DNA of 64,000 nt, taken from the NCBI RefSeq assembly GCF_012910955.1, contig NZ_WTVQ01000001.1:124001-188000 (forward strand), read 5' to 3'. The translations under genes and the position numbers were made by a program. A model generated the notes under the pieces. The model was not told the DNA's origin, did no database searches, and saw only the letters and a list, made by a program, of their open reading frames with translations. Below are positions 35,129 to 44,465 of this stretch, one piece after another. Numbering within the stretch: position 1 is the stretch's first letter; every line of letters begins with the position of its first letter. Source of the DNA: Aromatoleum diolicum (GTDB taxonomy: Bacteria > Pseudomonadota > Gammaproteobacteria > Burkholderiales > Rhodocyclaceae).

Positions 35129-37984
35129 TCAGGCCTCCCGTGGCCGCACTTTGAGCACCGCTGGTCGGTATGCGTCCATCGGTTCGTCGTTGACGGCCTG
35201 ATGCGCAGCCCGACGGCCGATCCGCGAAAGATTGGCGAGCGCAAGCATCACTGCGCCGATGACCGTCAGGAATACCCCCAGATCGAACGCCATCGCGGAG
35301 GCCAGCTCGATGTCGCCCACCAGCGGCACATGGAAATGGCCGAAAGTGCTGGTGAGGAAAGGGAAGCCCGCCAGCCACGACGCGACCCCGGTGACGGCGG
35401 CGATCAGCACGCCGCTTCCGATCAGTGCGTGGTAGTCGATCTTCATGCGCTGCGCGGCCCAGCCGAAGCCGCTCGCCATGTACTGCATGACCAGCGCAAT
35501 CGCCACCACCAGCCCGGCGATGAAGCCACCGCCGGGCACGTTGTGGCCGCGCAGGAAGATGAAGACCCCGACCGTCAGCGCCAGCGGCAGCATCACGCGG
35601 GTGGCGACGACCATCATCATCGGGTGGCGTCCCTTTGAACGCGCCTGATCCGGCACCCACGCATCGAGTCGGCGGCCGACCGAACCGCGCAGCGCCCCGT
35701 CGAGCAGCGCGAAGATCGCCAGCGCGGCAATTCCGAGGACGATGATCTCGCCGAAGGTATCGAAGCCGCGGAAGTCCACCAGGATCACATTCACCACATT
35801 GCTGCCGCCACCGCCCGGAAGCGACTGCTCAAGGTAGTAGCCGGACAGCGATTCGAAGTCCCGCGTCATCGCCGCCCACGCCAGCCCGCCGACCCCCAGC
35901 CCGGCGAGACCGGCGATCGTCGCATCGCGCAGCCTGCGGCCGACGCTGCTTTCGGCCGGCATCCGCTTGGGCAGGAAGTTGAGTGCGAGCAGCATCAGGA
36001 TCACGGTGACGACCTCGACCGAGATCTGCGTCAGGGCCAGATCGGGCGCCGACAGATAGACGAAGCCGAGCGACACGATCAGCCCGACCACCCCCACCGC
36101 CACCAGCGCCACCAAGCGCCGTCGATGCAGCAAGACCGCGGTGGTGCATGCGCCGATCAGCAGCAGCCAGGCGACCACCGCGACCGGCACGGCGGGCAGC
36201 GTGGGACGCATGCCCGGCGCGTGGCTGGTCGTCAGGAAGACGGTGAAACCCAGCGCCAGCATCGCCGCGAGCATCACGACGAGATAGCGTTGCAGCGAAC
36301 CGTTGTGCACGCCGTGCACCAGTTCGCGGCTCGTCGACACCAGCGCGTCGATCGTCGCCCGGAGCATCGCCTTCGCCTCCGGATGCGGCCCGGCCTGCCA
36401 CGCGGCACGCACCACCGGGTAGCGCCACAGCAGCGACAGGCCGATCGCCACGGCCGCGACCGACATGCCCACGGCAGGCGTCAGGCCATGCCACAGCGCC
36501 AGCTGATAGTCGGGTAGCGGCCCGCCGACCACCGCCGCGGCGGTTGCCGCCACCAGCGGCCCGGCGAACGTCGCGGGGAACAGCCCGATCAGCACCACCA
36601 GCATCACCAGCAGCGCCGGCGGCAGCCACATGCCGACTGGCGGATCGTGCGGAGGATTCGGATAGCTGTCACGCCGCGCGCCGAAAAACACCCGCACGAC
36701 ATACCGGAAGGAGTAAGCGACGGAGAACACCGCCCCGAGCGTCGCGAACAGCGGCACCACCCAGACCTGCCCCGCCCAGCTCGTCTGCGCCGCCGCGTCG
36801 AGCATCATTTCCTTCGACAGGAAGCCATTGAGCAGCGGGATGCCGGCCATCGACGCGCCCGCCAGGGTGGCGAGCGTCGCGGTGATCGGCATCAGCGTGG
36901 CAAGCCCGCCGAGGTGCGCCATGTCGCGCGATCCGGCCTCGTGGTCGACGATGCCGGCGCTCATGAACAGTGCCGCCTTGAAGGTCGCGTGATTGATGAT
37001 GTGGAACACGCCCGCCACCGCCGCGATCGGCGTACCGAATCCGAGCAGCATCGTCACCAGGCCGAGGTGGCTGACCGTGGAGAACGCCAGCAATCCCTTC
37101 AGATCGTCCTTGAACAACGCGATCACGGCCGCAATCACCATCGTCGCGAGCCCCGTCGTGGCAACCAGATAGAACCACGCGTCGGTGCCGGCGAGCACCG
37201 GCCACAGGCGCGCCAGCAGGAAGATGCCGGCCTTCACCATGGTCGCCGAATGCAGGTAGGCCGACACCGGCGTCGGCGCCGCCATGGCATGCGGCAGCCA
37301 GAAGTGGAACGGAAACTGCGCCGACTTGGTGAAGCACCCGCCCAGGATCAGCACCAGCGCCGGCAGGTACAGCGGCGACGCCTGGATCAGCTCGGGTTGC
37401 TGCAGGATCTCGGTGAGCTCGTAGGAGCCGGCGATCTCGCCGAGGAGCAGCATCCCGGCAATCAGCGCCAGGCCGCCGGCGCCGGTGACGGTGAGCGCCA
37501 TGCGCGCGCCCTGCCGGCCCTCGGGCAGATGTTTCCAGTAGCCGATCAGCAGGAACGACGACAGGCTCGTGAGCTCCCAGAAGATCAGCAGCAGCAGCAC
37601 GTTGTCGGACAGCACGATGCCGACCATCGCGCCCTGGAACAGCAGCAGGAACGAATAGAACGTGCCCATCGGATCGTCGGGCGACAGGTAGAACCGGGCG
37701 TAGGCGATGATCAGCAGGCCAATGCCGAGAATCAGCCCGGCGAACAGCAGGCCGAGGCCGTCGAGGAAGAAATTGACGTTCAGCCCGAGCCCCGGCAGCC
37801 ACTCCCAGCCCGCCTCGACGAGCTCGCCGCGCAGCACCGCCGGCGCGTGGGTGAGGAGCAGCACGAGCGCGACAAGGCTCACCGAGCCGGTCGCCAGCGC
37901 ACAGGCGTTGCGCCCGGCGCGGATCATCAGCGCCGGCAGCGCGGCCCCGAGGAAGGGCAGCATCACGATCAGGGCAAGGCTCAT
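35129..37984 (-). CDS. mrpAB: Mrp-type Na+(K+)/H+ antiporter, fused subunits A and B
   Basis: A 951-residue protein. The N-terminal two-thirds is MrpA/NuoL-like, with KSAQFPFHFWLPHAMAAPTPVSAYLHSATMVKAGIFLLARLWPVL near residue 225. The C-terminal part is MrpB-like: RVMLPLALTVGVFIFLRGHNVPGGGFIAGLVVAIALVMQYMASG. Fusion of A and B is the normal PhaAB form in proteobacteria, giving a six-gene operon (AB, C, D, E, F, G). The complex exchanges Na+ or K+ for protons and supports alkaline and salt tolerance. A -10-like TATACT on the minus strand lies about 90 bp upstream. Confidence 0.93.
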   Translation of the reverse strand: MSLALIVMLPFLGAALPALMIRAGRNACALATGSVSLVALVLLLTHAPAVLRGELVEAGWEWLPGLGLNVNFFLDGLGLLFAGLILGIGLLIIAYARFYLSPDDPMGTFYSFLLLFQGAMVGIVLSDNVLLLLIFWELTSLSSFLLIGYWKHLPEGRQGARMALTVTGAGGLALIAGMLLLGEIAGSYELTEILQQPELIQASPLYLPALVLILGGCFTKSAQFPFHFWLPHAMAAPTPVSAYLHSATMVKAGIFLLARLWPVLAGTDAWFYLVATTGLATMVIAAVIALFKDDLKGLLAFSTVSHLGLVTMLLGFGTPIAAVAGVFHIINHATFKAALFMSAGIVDHEAGSRDMAHLGGLATLMPITATLATLAGASMAGIPLLNGFLSKEMMLDAAAQTSWAGQVWVVPLFATLGAVFSVAYSFRYVVRVFFGARRDSYPNPPHDPPVGMWLPPALLVMLVVLIGLFPATFAGPLVAATAAAVVGGPLPDYQLALWHGLTPAVGMSVAAVAIGLSLLWRYPVVRAAWQAGPHPEAKAMLRATIDALVSTSRELVHGVHNGSLQRYLVVMLAAMLALGFTVFLTTSHAPGMRPTLPAVPVAVVAWLLLIGACTTAVLLHRRRLVALVAVGVVGLIVSLGFVYLSAPDLALTQISVEVVTVILMLLALNFLPKRMPAESSVGRRLRDATIAGLAGLGVGGLAWAAMTRDFESLSGYYLEQSLPGGGGSNVVNVILVDFRGFDTFGEIIVLGIAALAIFALLDGALRGSVGRRLDAWVPDQARSKGRHPMMMVVATRVMLPLALTVGVFIFLRGHNVPGGGFIAGLVVAIALVMQYMASGFGWAAQRMKIDYHALIGSGVLIAAVTGVASWLAGFPFLTSTFGHFHVPLVGDIELASAMAFDLGVFLTVIGAVMLALANLSRIGRRAAHQAVNDEPMDAYRPAVLKVRPREA

Positions 37985-38247
37985 GGTCCATCCCGGCTGC
38001 TTCTTGATCGGTCCGAGCGTGCCGACCGGCGGCATGGCATCGAATGACTCGGCGCGGCAGTGCCGGGCGCCCAAGTATAGCCACCGGTGTGGCACAGCTC
38101 CACACAAACCCGACTGCAGCGCCTCTCATGCCGGGGTGGACGCCGCCGCGCCAATCCTCCCGGCATCATTCGCAACGCATCAATGTCCCTGCGGGCCCGT
38201 CTGAGTCCGACCCCCTGGCGCCGAAACCGCGTTCTCCACCTTCCGGC

Positions 38248-41004
38248 TCAGGCGGCGCTGCGCCCCGCGGCGACGAGGCGCTTGATCTCGGGCACGCAGG
38301 AGCCGCAGGTGGTGCCGCACTTGAGCGTGGCTTGCAGTTCGTCGAAACCCGCGCCGCCGCCGATCGCCGCGGCGATGTCGCTCTCGGCGACGTTGAGGCA
38401 GTTGCACACGATGCGGCCACGGCTCTTCGCCGCCGCCGGCGGATTCGCCAGCGGCGCGAGGATCCAGCGGCGCAGTTCGGCGGTCGGCTGACGCTCGACG
38501 ATGACGTCGCGCAGCCAGCCAGCGGCGGCGGTTTCACCGGTGAGGCGCAGGCCGACGAGCACGCCGTCCTCGATGCGCGCGCGCTTGGTGATGCCGCGCC
38601 GGGTGTCGCTGTAGGCGAGGCAGTGCTCGTCGTCGAGTCCCAGCAAGGCGTCGAGTTCGGCCAGCCATTCGGGCGGGATCGGCTGGTGATGCGCGATGCG
38701 CAGTACGACCGCGGGATGGTCGCGGCCGGCGAGCGCGAGCGAGGCGTAGCTGAAGCGTTCGAGCCACGGCGCGAGGGCCTCGGCACGCGTCAGCGTGATG
38801 CCCGCCGGATCGTCGCCGCCGCCGCTGGCCTCGCCCCCCTCTTTGTCACCTTGGCCACGCATGATCAGCGCCTGGAAGGGCAGCTCGGCCTTTTCGACCT
38901 GCACCGTGGCGTGCTTGAGTTCGGGCTGCTTCGAATAGGGGTCGAACTCGCGCAGCGTCAGCGCGTTCGCGCCGGCGGAATTCAGCGTATTGGCGCCCCA
39001 GTGCATCGCGACGAAGGCCTGCCCGGAACGGATCTCGTCCGACGCAGCGGCACGCAGCACGACCTCGCCCCGACGGCTTTTCACGCGCACCAGTTCGCCG
39101 CTCCGGATGCCGCGCGTGGCCATGTCATCGGCGTTGAGTTCGATGCGCGCCTCGTCGACGTGGTTGTACAGGCGCGCGACCTTGCCGGTGCGGCTCATGC
39201 CGTGCCACTGGTCGCGCAGCCGCCCGGTCGTCATGCGCAGCGGGAAGCGCGCGTCGGCGCGTTCGGCGGTGAGCCGCCCGGTCGGCACGACGAAGCGCGC
39301 GCGGCCGTCCGCGGTCGGGAAGCGGCCGTCGGCGTAGAGCCGCGTGCGGGCCGTCGCGTCGGCAACCGTCGCCCCTTCGGGGAACGGCCACTGCTGCGGG
39401 CCGTGCGCGTCGAGCAGCGCGTAGGACAAGCCGGCGATGTCGAGGTCGCGACCGCGCGTGGTGGCGGCGTGCTCGGCGAAGATCTCTTCCGGACTCGCAT
39501 ACGGGAACAGACGCGCCGCGTCGTTCCGGCCGATCCGCGGCCCCAGCGCGAGCGCGAAGTCGCACACGATGCGCCAGTCGGCACGCGCCTCGCCGAGCGG
39601 CGGCAGGGCGCGGTGCACATGGCTGATGCGCCGCTCGGAGTTCGTCACCGTGCCCTCCTTCTCGCCCCAGGTCGAGGCCGGCAGCAGCAGGTCGGCGAAG
39701 GGTGCGGTCTCGGTGCTGCGGTAGGCGTCCTGCATCACGACGAAGTCGCAGCGCGCGAGCGCCTCGCGCACGCGTTCCTGCTCGGGCAGCGACTGCGCCG
39801 GGTTGGTGCACGCCACCCACAGCGCCTTGATGCGACCTTCGTGCATCGCATCGAAAAGCTCGATCGCGGTGAGGCCCGGTTTCTCCGGCACGCTGTCGAC
39901 GCCCCACAGGCGCGCCACTTCGGCGCGGTGCTCGGGGTTGGCGAGGTCGCGGTGCCCCGACAGCAGGTTGGCCATGCCGCCGACCTCGCGCCCGCCCATC
40001 GCGTTGGGCTGGCCGGTCATCGAGAACGGGCCGCTGCCGGGCTTGCCGATCTTGCCGGTGGCGAGCGACAGCGCGATCAGCGCGGCGCCGTTGTGCGTGC
40101 CATGCACCGACTGGTTGAGCCCCTGGCACCACAGCGACATCGCCGCCGGCGCCTCGCCCCACCAGCGCGCGGCGGTGCGGATGTCGTCGGCTTTCACGCC
40201 GCAGATTTCGGCGGCGACCGCCGGGGTGATCTCGCGCACGTGGTCGCGCAGCGCATCGAAGCCTTCGGTGTGCGCACGCACGAAGGCCTGGTCGACCTGC
40301 CCTTCCCAAAGCAGCACGTTGAGCATCGCGTTGTACAGCCAGATGTCGGTGCCGGGCAGGATCGCCAGATGCAGGTCGGCCATCGCCGCAGTGTCGGTGC
40401 GGCGCGGGTCCACGACGATGATCTTCATGTCGGGCCGCGCCGCCTTCGCGTCCTCGATGCGGCGGAAGGCGATCGGATGCGCGTAGGCGGGATTCGCGCC
40501 GGCGATCAACAGGCAGTCGGTCAGCGCGAAGTCCTCGTACGAACAGGGCGGCGCGTCGGCGCCGAGCGTCTGCTTGTACGCCGCGACCGCGCTCGACATG
40601 CACAGGCGCGAGTTGGTGTCGACGTTGTTCGAGCCGATCAGGCCTTTCATCAGCTTGTTGAAGACGTAGTAGTCCTCGGTCAGCAGCTGGCCGGAGATGT
40701 AGAACGCGACCGCGTCCGGGCCATGTTCGTTAATGACGTCGGCGAAGCGGCGGGCGGCGACGTCGATCGCCTCGTCCCAGCCGACGCGCCGGCGCGCCTC
40801 GCCCTTCGTGTCGCGCAGTTCCGGGAATTGCAGACGGGTTTCGGGACGTGCGGTGAGGTGCAGTGTCGAGCCCTTGGTGCACAGCCGGCCGAAATTCGCC
40901 GGATGCTCGGGGTCGCCGCGCACACCGGTGATACGCGCGCCGTCGTGTTCGATGAGGACGCCGCAGCCGACGCCGCAATACGGGCAGGTGGCTTTCGTTT
41001 CCAT
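38248..41004 (-). CDS. nasA: Assimilatory nitrate reductase, catalytic subunit with C-terminal [2Fe-2S] domain
   Basis: A 918-residue cytoplasmic molybdoenzyme that reduces nitrate to nitrite. The [4Fe-4S] cluster motif is at the N-terminus (CPYCGVGC...LCTKG). The Mo-cofactor domains follow, with the NasA-type VDTNSRLCMSSAV segment carrying the probable Mo-ligand Cys. After a linker, the last 50 residues form a BFD-like [2Fe-2S] domain (CNCLNVAESDIAAAI...CGTTCGSC). There is no Tat signal. GGAG six bases before 41004 favours that start; 41028 is an in-frame alternative. Last gene of the nas operon. Confidence 0.94.
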   Translation of the reverse strand: METKATCPYCGVGCGVLIEHDGARITGVRGDPEHPANFGRLCTKGSTLHLTARPETRLQFPELRDTKGEARRRVGWDEAIDVAARRFADVINEHGPDAVAFYISGQLLTEDYYVFNKLMKGLIGSNNVDTNSRLCMSSAVAAYKQTLGADAPPCSYEDFALTDCLLIAGANPAYAHPIAFRRIEDAKAARPDMKIIVVDPRRTDTAAMADLHLAILPGTDIWLYNAMLNVLLWEGQVDQAFVRAHTEGFDALRDHVREITPAVAAEICGVKADDIRTAARWWGEAPAAMSLWCQGLNQSVHGTHNGAALIALSLATGKIGKPGSGPFSMTGQPNAMGGREVGGMANLLSGHRDLANPEHRAEVARLWGVDSVPEKPGLTAIELFDAMHEGRIKALWVACTNPAQSLPEQERVREALARCDFVVMQDAYRSTETAPFADLLLPASTWGEKEGTVTNSERRISHVHRALPPLGEARADWRIVCDFALALGPRIGRNDAARLFPYASPEEIFAEHAATTRGRDLDIAGLSYALLDAHGPQQWPFPEGATVADATARTRLYADGRFPTADGRARFVVPTGRLTAERADARFPLRMTTGRLRDQWHGMSRTGKVARLYNHVDEARIELNADDMATRGIRSGELVRVKSRRGEVVLRAAASDEIRSGQAFVAMHWGANTLNSAGANALTLREFDPYSKQPELKHATVQVEKAELPFQALIMRGQGDKEGGEASGGGDDPAGITLTRAEALAPWLERFSYASLALAGRDHPAVVLRIAHHQPIPPEWLAELDALLGLDDEHCLAYSDTRRGITKRARIEDGVLVGLRLTGETAAAGWLRDVIVERQPTAELRRWILAPLANPPAAAKSRGRIVCNCLNVAESDIAAAIGGGAGFDELQATLKCGTTCGSCVPEIKRLVAAGRSAA

Positions 41005-41032
41005 CTTGGTCTCCGGGGTCATCGTCATGGTT

Positions 41033-42820
41033 TCAGTGGCGGCTGAGCAGGAACAGCAGGATCAGGTTCAGCAACACCGAGGCGCCGGCCAGCAGCTTCA
41101 GCGCCAGCGCCGGGTTGCGTTCCGCGAGCGGCGCGCGGCGCTGCGTCGCAAGCGGGCGGTGCGCGCCGCGCTCGAGCGCCAGCAGGAATTCCTCGGCGGT
41201 CTCGAAGCGGTCCTTGGCCTCGCGCGCGCAGGCCTTCAGCAGCACGGTTTCGAGCCACTCCGGGGTGTCGGGCCGATAGCGCGTCGGCGGCACCGGCTCG
41301 CCGAAGCGCGGGCGCTGGAAGGGCTCGACCTCGCCATAGGGGTATTTGCGCGTCAGCAGCTCATACAGCGTGACGCCACAGGCATAAAGGTCGGAGGATT
41401 CGTTGGCCGCCTGCCCGGCGAACAGTTCCGGCGCCATGTAGGACGGCGTGCCGGGGTTGTTGATCTCGCGCAGCGTTTCGGCCCCATGCGCGCCGTCGGA
41501 CGCGGCAACCCCCAGGTCGAGCAGGCGCAGCTGGCCCTGGCGGTCGATATGCACGTTGTCGGGCTTGACGTCGCGATGCACGATGCCGAGCCGGTGCAGC
41601 GCACCGACCGCGCGCAGCAGTGCGGCGCCGATGCCGACCAGTTCGTGCGGCGCGAAGCGGTGGCCGCGCGCGAGCATGGCCTTCAGCGTCTCGCCCGCGT
41701 GCCAGCTCATCAGGTAATACAGATAGCAACGGTCCTCGGGATCGCAGACGCGCGGAAAACCCTGCCCCGGGGCGCGGCGTGCGAGCCATTCCTCACGCAC
41801 CAGCGCGCTCGTCGCCTCGTCGTCGCCGGCTTCCGGGTGCAGCGTCTTCATCACCAGCGCGGCGCCGTCGCTGAGGCGGGTGACGCGGTACAGCAGCGTG
41901 ACGCGCGATTCGTGCAGCAACTCCTCGACACGCAGGCCGTCGATCGTCTCGCCGGCCTTCAGGCGCGGCGGCAGCGGCAGCTTGCGGCCGGTCACGAGCC
42001 GGTCGCGCAGGTTGTCGGCCGGCACCGCGTCGACATCGGCGACCAGCGCCGTGCAGTTGTCGGTCGCGCCGCGGCGCAAGGCTTCGAGCGTCAGCGCATC
42101 GGCCGCCGCTTCCGGATCGGGCTGGCGCGCGAGCAGGTCCGCCATGCCGGCATCGCCGAGCGCGTTCCACACGCCGTCGGTGACGAGCAGGAAACGGTCG
42201 CCCGCCGCCAGTTCGCCGTCGTCGTAATCGACGAGTAGCTGCGCGTCGAGGCCGATCGCGCGGCGCAGCACGTTGTTGAGTTCGGGGTGTTCCCAGGTAT
42301 GGTCTTCGGTCAGGCGGCGCAGTTCGCCATCGCGCAGCAGATAAGCGCGCGAGTCGCCAACGTGCGCGACATAAAAGCGCCGGCCACGCAGCACGATTGC
42401 GGTCAGCGTGGTTGCCATCCCCGCGTAGTCGCGCGACTTCGCCGACTGCGCGAGCAGCCAGCGGTTGAGCGCGCCGAGCACGGTATCGACCGACTTCTCG
42501 ACGCTCCACGTATCGGGCGTCGAGAAGTAATCGGCAAGCAGGCCGCGCACCGAATACTCGGCCGCTTCGCGCCCGTTCGCGTGGCCGCCGACGCCATCGG
42601 CAATCGCCAGCAGCAGGCCCTTGGCTTCCAGCATCGCGCCCTCGGGCGTCGCAGCCCCGACGAAGTCTTCGTTGCGCGGGCGCAGGCCCTGCTGGGACGA
42701 ATGGCCGAGACGAAGCTCGAGGGACATGGCGTGGGCGGACCGGGGCAAACCGAGGGGCGGCCGGCCGGCGAGCTTGGCCGCCGCCGGGGATCGAAGACTC
42801 GCTTCCATCATAGTCGTCAT
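41033..42820 (-). CDS. Fused PP2C-type phosphatase and Ser/Thr protein kinase with C-terminal membrane anchor
   Basis: A 595-residue two-enzyme fusion. Residues about 32-265 are a PP2C phosphatase with metal-binding motifs RNEDF, ADGVGGH and VTDGVWN...DNCTALV. Residues about 275-545 are a Hanks-type kinase with the ATP lysine in ALVMKTLHPEA, catalytic IVHRDVKPDNVHID and DLGVAASDG in place of the usual DFG, then GTPSYMAPE. A single TM helix ends the protein (LLAGASVLLNLILLFLLS). It lies within the nitrate-assimilation operon between narK and nasA, 4-29 bp from neighbours, so it is probably co-expressed. MSLELRLG at 42727 is an alternative start. The substrate is unknown. Confidence 0.9.
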   Translation of the reverse strand: MTTMMEASLRSPAAAKLAGRPPLGLPRSAHAMSLELRLGHSSQQGLRPRNEDFVGAATPEGAMLEAKGLLLAIADGVGGHANGREAAEYSVRGLLADYFSTPDTWSVEKSVDTVLGALNRWLLAQSAKSRDYAGMATTLTAIVLRGRRFYVAHVGDSRAYLLRDGELRRLTEDHTWEHPELNNVLRRAIGLDAQLLVDYDDGELAAGDRFLLVTDGVWNALGDAGMADLLARQPDPEAAADALTLEALRRGATDNCTALVADVDAVPADNLRDRLVTGRKLPLPPRLKAGETIDGLRVEELLHESRVTLLYRVTRLSDGAALVMKTLHPEAGDDEATSALVREEWLARRAPGQGFPRVCDPEDRCYLYYLMSWHAGETLKAMLARGHRFAPHELVGIGAALLRAVGALHRLGIVHRDVKPDNVHIDRQGQLRLLDLGVAASDGAHGAETLREINNPGTPSYMAPELFAGQAANESSDLYACGVTLYELLTRKYPYGEVEPFQRPRFGEPVPPTRYRPDTPEWLETVLLKACAREAKDRFETAEEFLLALERGAHRPLATQRRAPLAERNPALALKLLAGASVLLNLILLFLLSRH

Positions 42821-42853
42821 GCCGAAGTTCCCGCCCGCCTGCGCGTTACCGGC

Positions 42854-44068
42854 TCAGATCTTCGCCGAGGTCAGGTGCGCTGCGCCCCAGGTGGTGCGCC
42901 AGCGCGTCTTCACCGCGGTGAGCCCGATCAGCGCCGCGAGCGCGAGCACGGCGAAGATCACGAAGCCCGACTGATAGCTGCCGGTGGCCTGCTTCGCATA
43001 GCCGAGCGAGGACGCGAGATAGAAGCCGCCGACGCCGCCCGCCATGCCGACCAGCCCCGTCATCACGCCGATCTCCTTGCGGAAGCGCTGCGGCACCAGC
43101 TGGAACACCGCGCCGTTGCCCATGCCGAGCGCCAGCATCGCCAGCACGAACACCAGCAGCGCCATCCACGCCTCCGGCAGGCCGACGCTGACGATGCCGA
43201 GGAACAGCGCCGCGAACACGTACATCACCGACAGGCTCTTGATACCGCCGACGCGGTCGGCGACCGCGCCGCCAATCGGGCGCACCAGCGAACCGGCGAA
43301 CACGCAGGCGGCGGTGAAGTAGCCGGCCATCTTCGCATCCAGGCCATACTGGGTATTGAAGTAGATCGTCAGCGAGGACGCCAGGCCGACGAAACCGCCG
43401 AAGGTCACCGCGTAGAAGAACATGAACCACCACGCGTCCTTGTCCTTCAGCACCTTGAAGTAGGCGCCGAGCGGCTTGGCCGGCGGGCACTCCGGCGCAT
43501 CCTTCGCGACCACCAGGTAGAACACGAACACCAGCGCGAGCGGAATCAGCGCGAGGCCGAACACGTTGGTCCAGCCGTAGGCGGCGGCGAGTCCCGGCGC
43601 AATCAGCGCGGCCAGCGCGGTGCCGGAGTTGCCGGCGCCGGCAATGCCCAGCGCCTTGCCCTGGTGCTCCGGCGGATACCAGCGCGACGCGAGCGGCAAC
43701 GCCACCGCGAAAGCCGCGCCGGCAACGCCGAGGAACACGCCCAGCAACAAGGTCTGCTCGTAGCTGTGGATGCCGAACTTCCATGCGACGAACAGCGCGA
43801 CGATGACGACGACCTGACCGATGGCCCCGGCCATTTTCGGCTTCAGGTGGTCGACCAGCACGCCCATGAAGATGCGCAGGATCGCGCCGGCGAGCACCGG
43901 AATCGCGACCATCAGACCCTTCTGCGCGTGATCGAGACCGAGGTCGGCAGCAATCTGCACGCCCAGCGGCCCCAGGATCACCCACACCATGAAGGCGAGG
44001 TCGAAGTACAGGAAGGAGGCCAGCAGCGTCGGCGGGTGGCCGGCCTTGAGGAAGGATTGCTTGTCCAT
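42854..44068 (-). CDS. narK: Nitrate/nitrite transporter, NarK/NasA-type MFS
   Basis: A 404-residue, 12-helix major facilitator protein. The nitrate signatures are visible: GGVAGAAFAVALPLASRWYPPEHQGKALGIAGAGNSGTALAALIAP around residues 100-140 (nitrate/nitrite porter signature with the Arg and glycines) and GMGNGAVFQLVPQRFRKEIGVMTGLVGMAGGVGGF near residue 320. Lying between nirD and the kinase/phosphatase gene in an assimilation operon, it probably imports nitrate for NasA. A second, ABC-type nitrate importer is encoded at 50.5-53.6 kb. Confidence 0.92.
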   Translation of the reverse strand: MDKQSFLKAGHPPTLLASFLYFDLAFMVWVILGPLGVQIAADLGLDHAQKGLMVAIPVLAGAILRIFMGVLVDHLKPKMAGAIGQVVVIVALFVAWKFGIHSYEQTLLLGVFLGVAGAAFAVALPLASRWYPPEHQGKALGIAGAGNSGTALAALIAPGLAAAYGWTNVFGLALIPLALVFVFYLVVAKDAPECPPAKPLGAYFKVLKDKDAWWFMFFYAVTFGGFVGLASSLTIYFNTQYGLDAKMAGYFTAACVFAGSLVRPIGGAVADRVGGIKSLSVMYVFAALFLGIVSVGLPEAWMALLVFVLAMLALGMGNGAVFQLVPQRFRKEIGVMTGLVGMAGGVGGFYLASSLGYAKQATGSYQSGFVIFAVLALAALIGLTAVKTRWRTTWGAAHLTSAKI

Positions 44069-44097
44069 GAAAGAAACTCCGGATTCTCTTGAAAAAC

Positions 44098-44457
44098 TCA
44101 GGCGCTGACTTGCAGCAGCACGTGGCCGTCGACGACCTTGACCGCGAACGGCCTGGTGCAGCCGACATCGGGGGCGACCGCCTCGCCGCTGTCGAGCTGG
44201 ATCTTCCAGCTATGCAGCGGGCAGGTCACCTGACGGCCGTGCACGATGCCCTGCGACAGCGGGCCGCCCTTGTGCGGGCATTTGTCGTGCATCGCGAAGA
44301 CCTCGTCCTCGGCGTTGCGGAAGATCGCGATGTCGCCGGCGCGCGATTTCACCACCCGCGAACCGAGGACGGGAATGTCCTCCAGCGCGCAGATCGTCTT
44401 CCAGCCGGCATCGACGGCGGCCGAGGAAACGTGTGAAGGGGAAAGCGTTGTCGTCAT
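44098..44457 (-). CDS. nirD: Nitrite reductase (NADH) small subunit NirD, Rieske type
   Basis: A 119-residue small subunit with Rieske-type [2Fe-2S] ligand boxes CPHKGG and CPLHSW. It partners NirB in six-electron reduction of nitrite to ammonium. The start at 44457 follows the nirB stop by 8 bases, with GAGG at good spacing. Confidence 0.93.
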   Translation of the reverse strand: MTTTLSPSHVSSAAVDAGWKTICALEDIPVLGSRVVKSRAGDIAIFRNAEDEVFAMHDKCPHKGGPLSQGIVHGRQVTCPLHSWKIQLDSGEAVAPDVGCTRPFAVKVVDGHVLLQVSA

Positions 44458-44465
44458 GATCGGCC

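Noticed and set aside
38044-41046. Open frame of 1000 codons on the plus strand
   Set aside because: Antisense shadow of nasA in high-GC DNA; no protein motifs.
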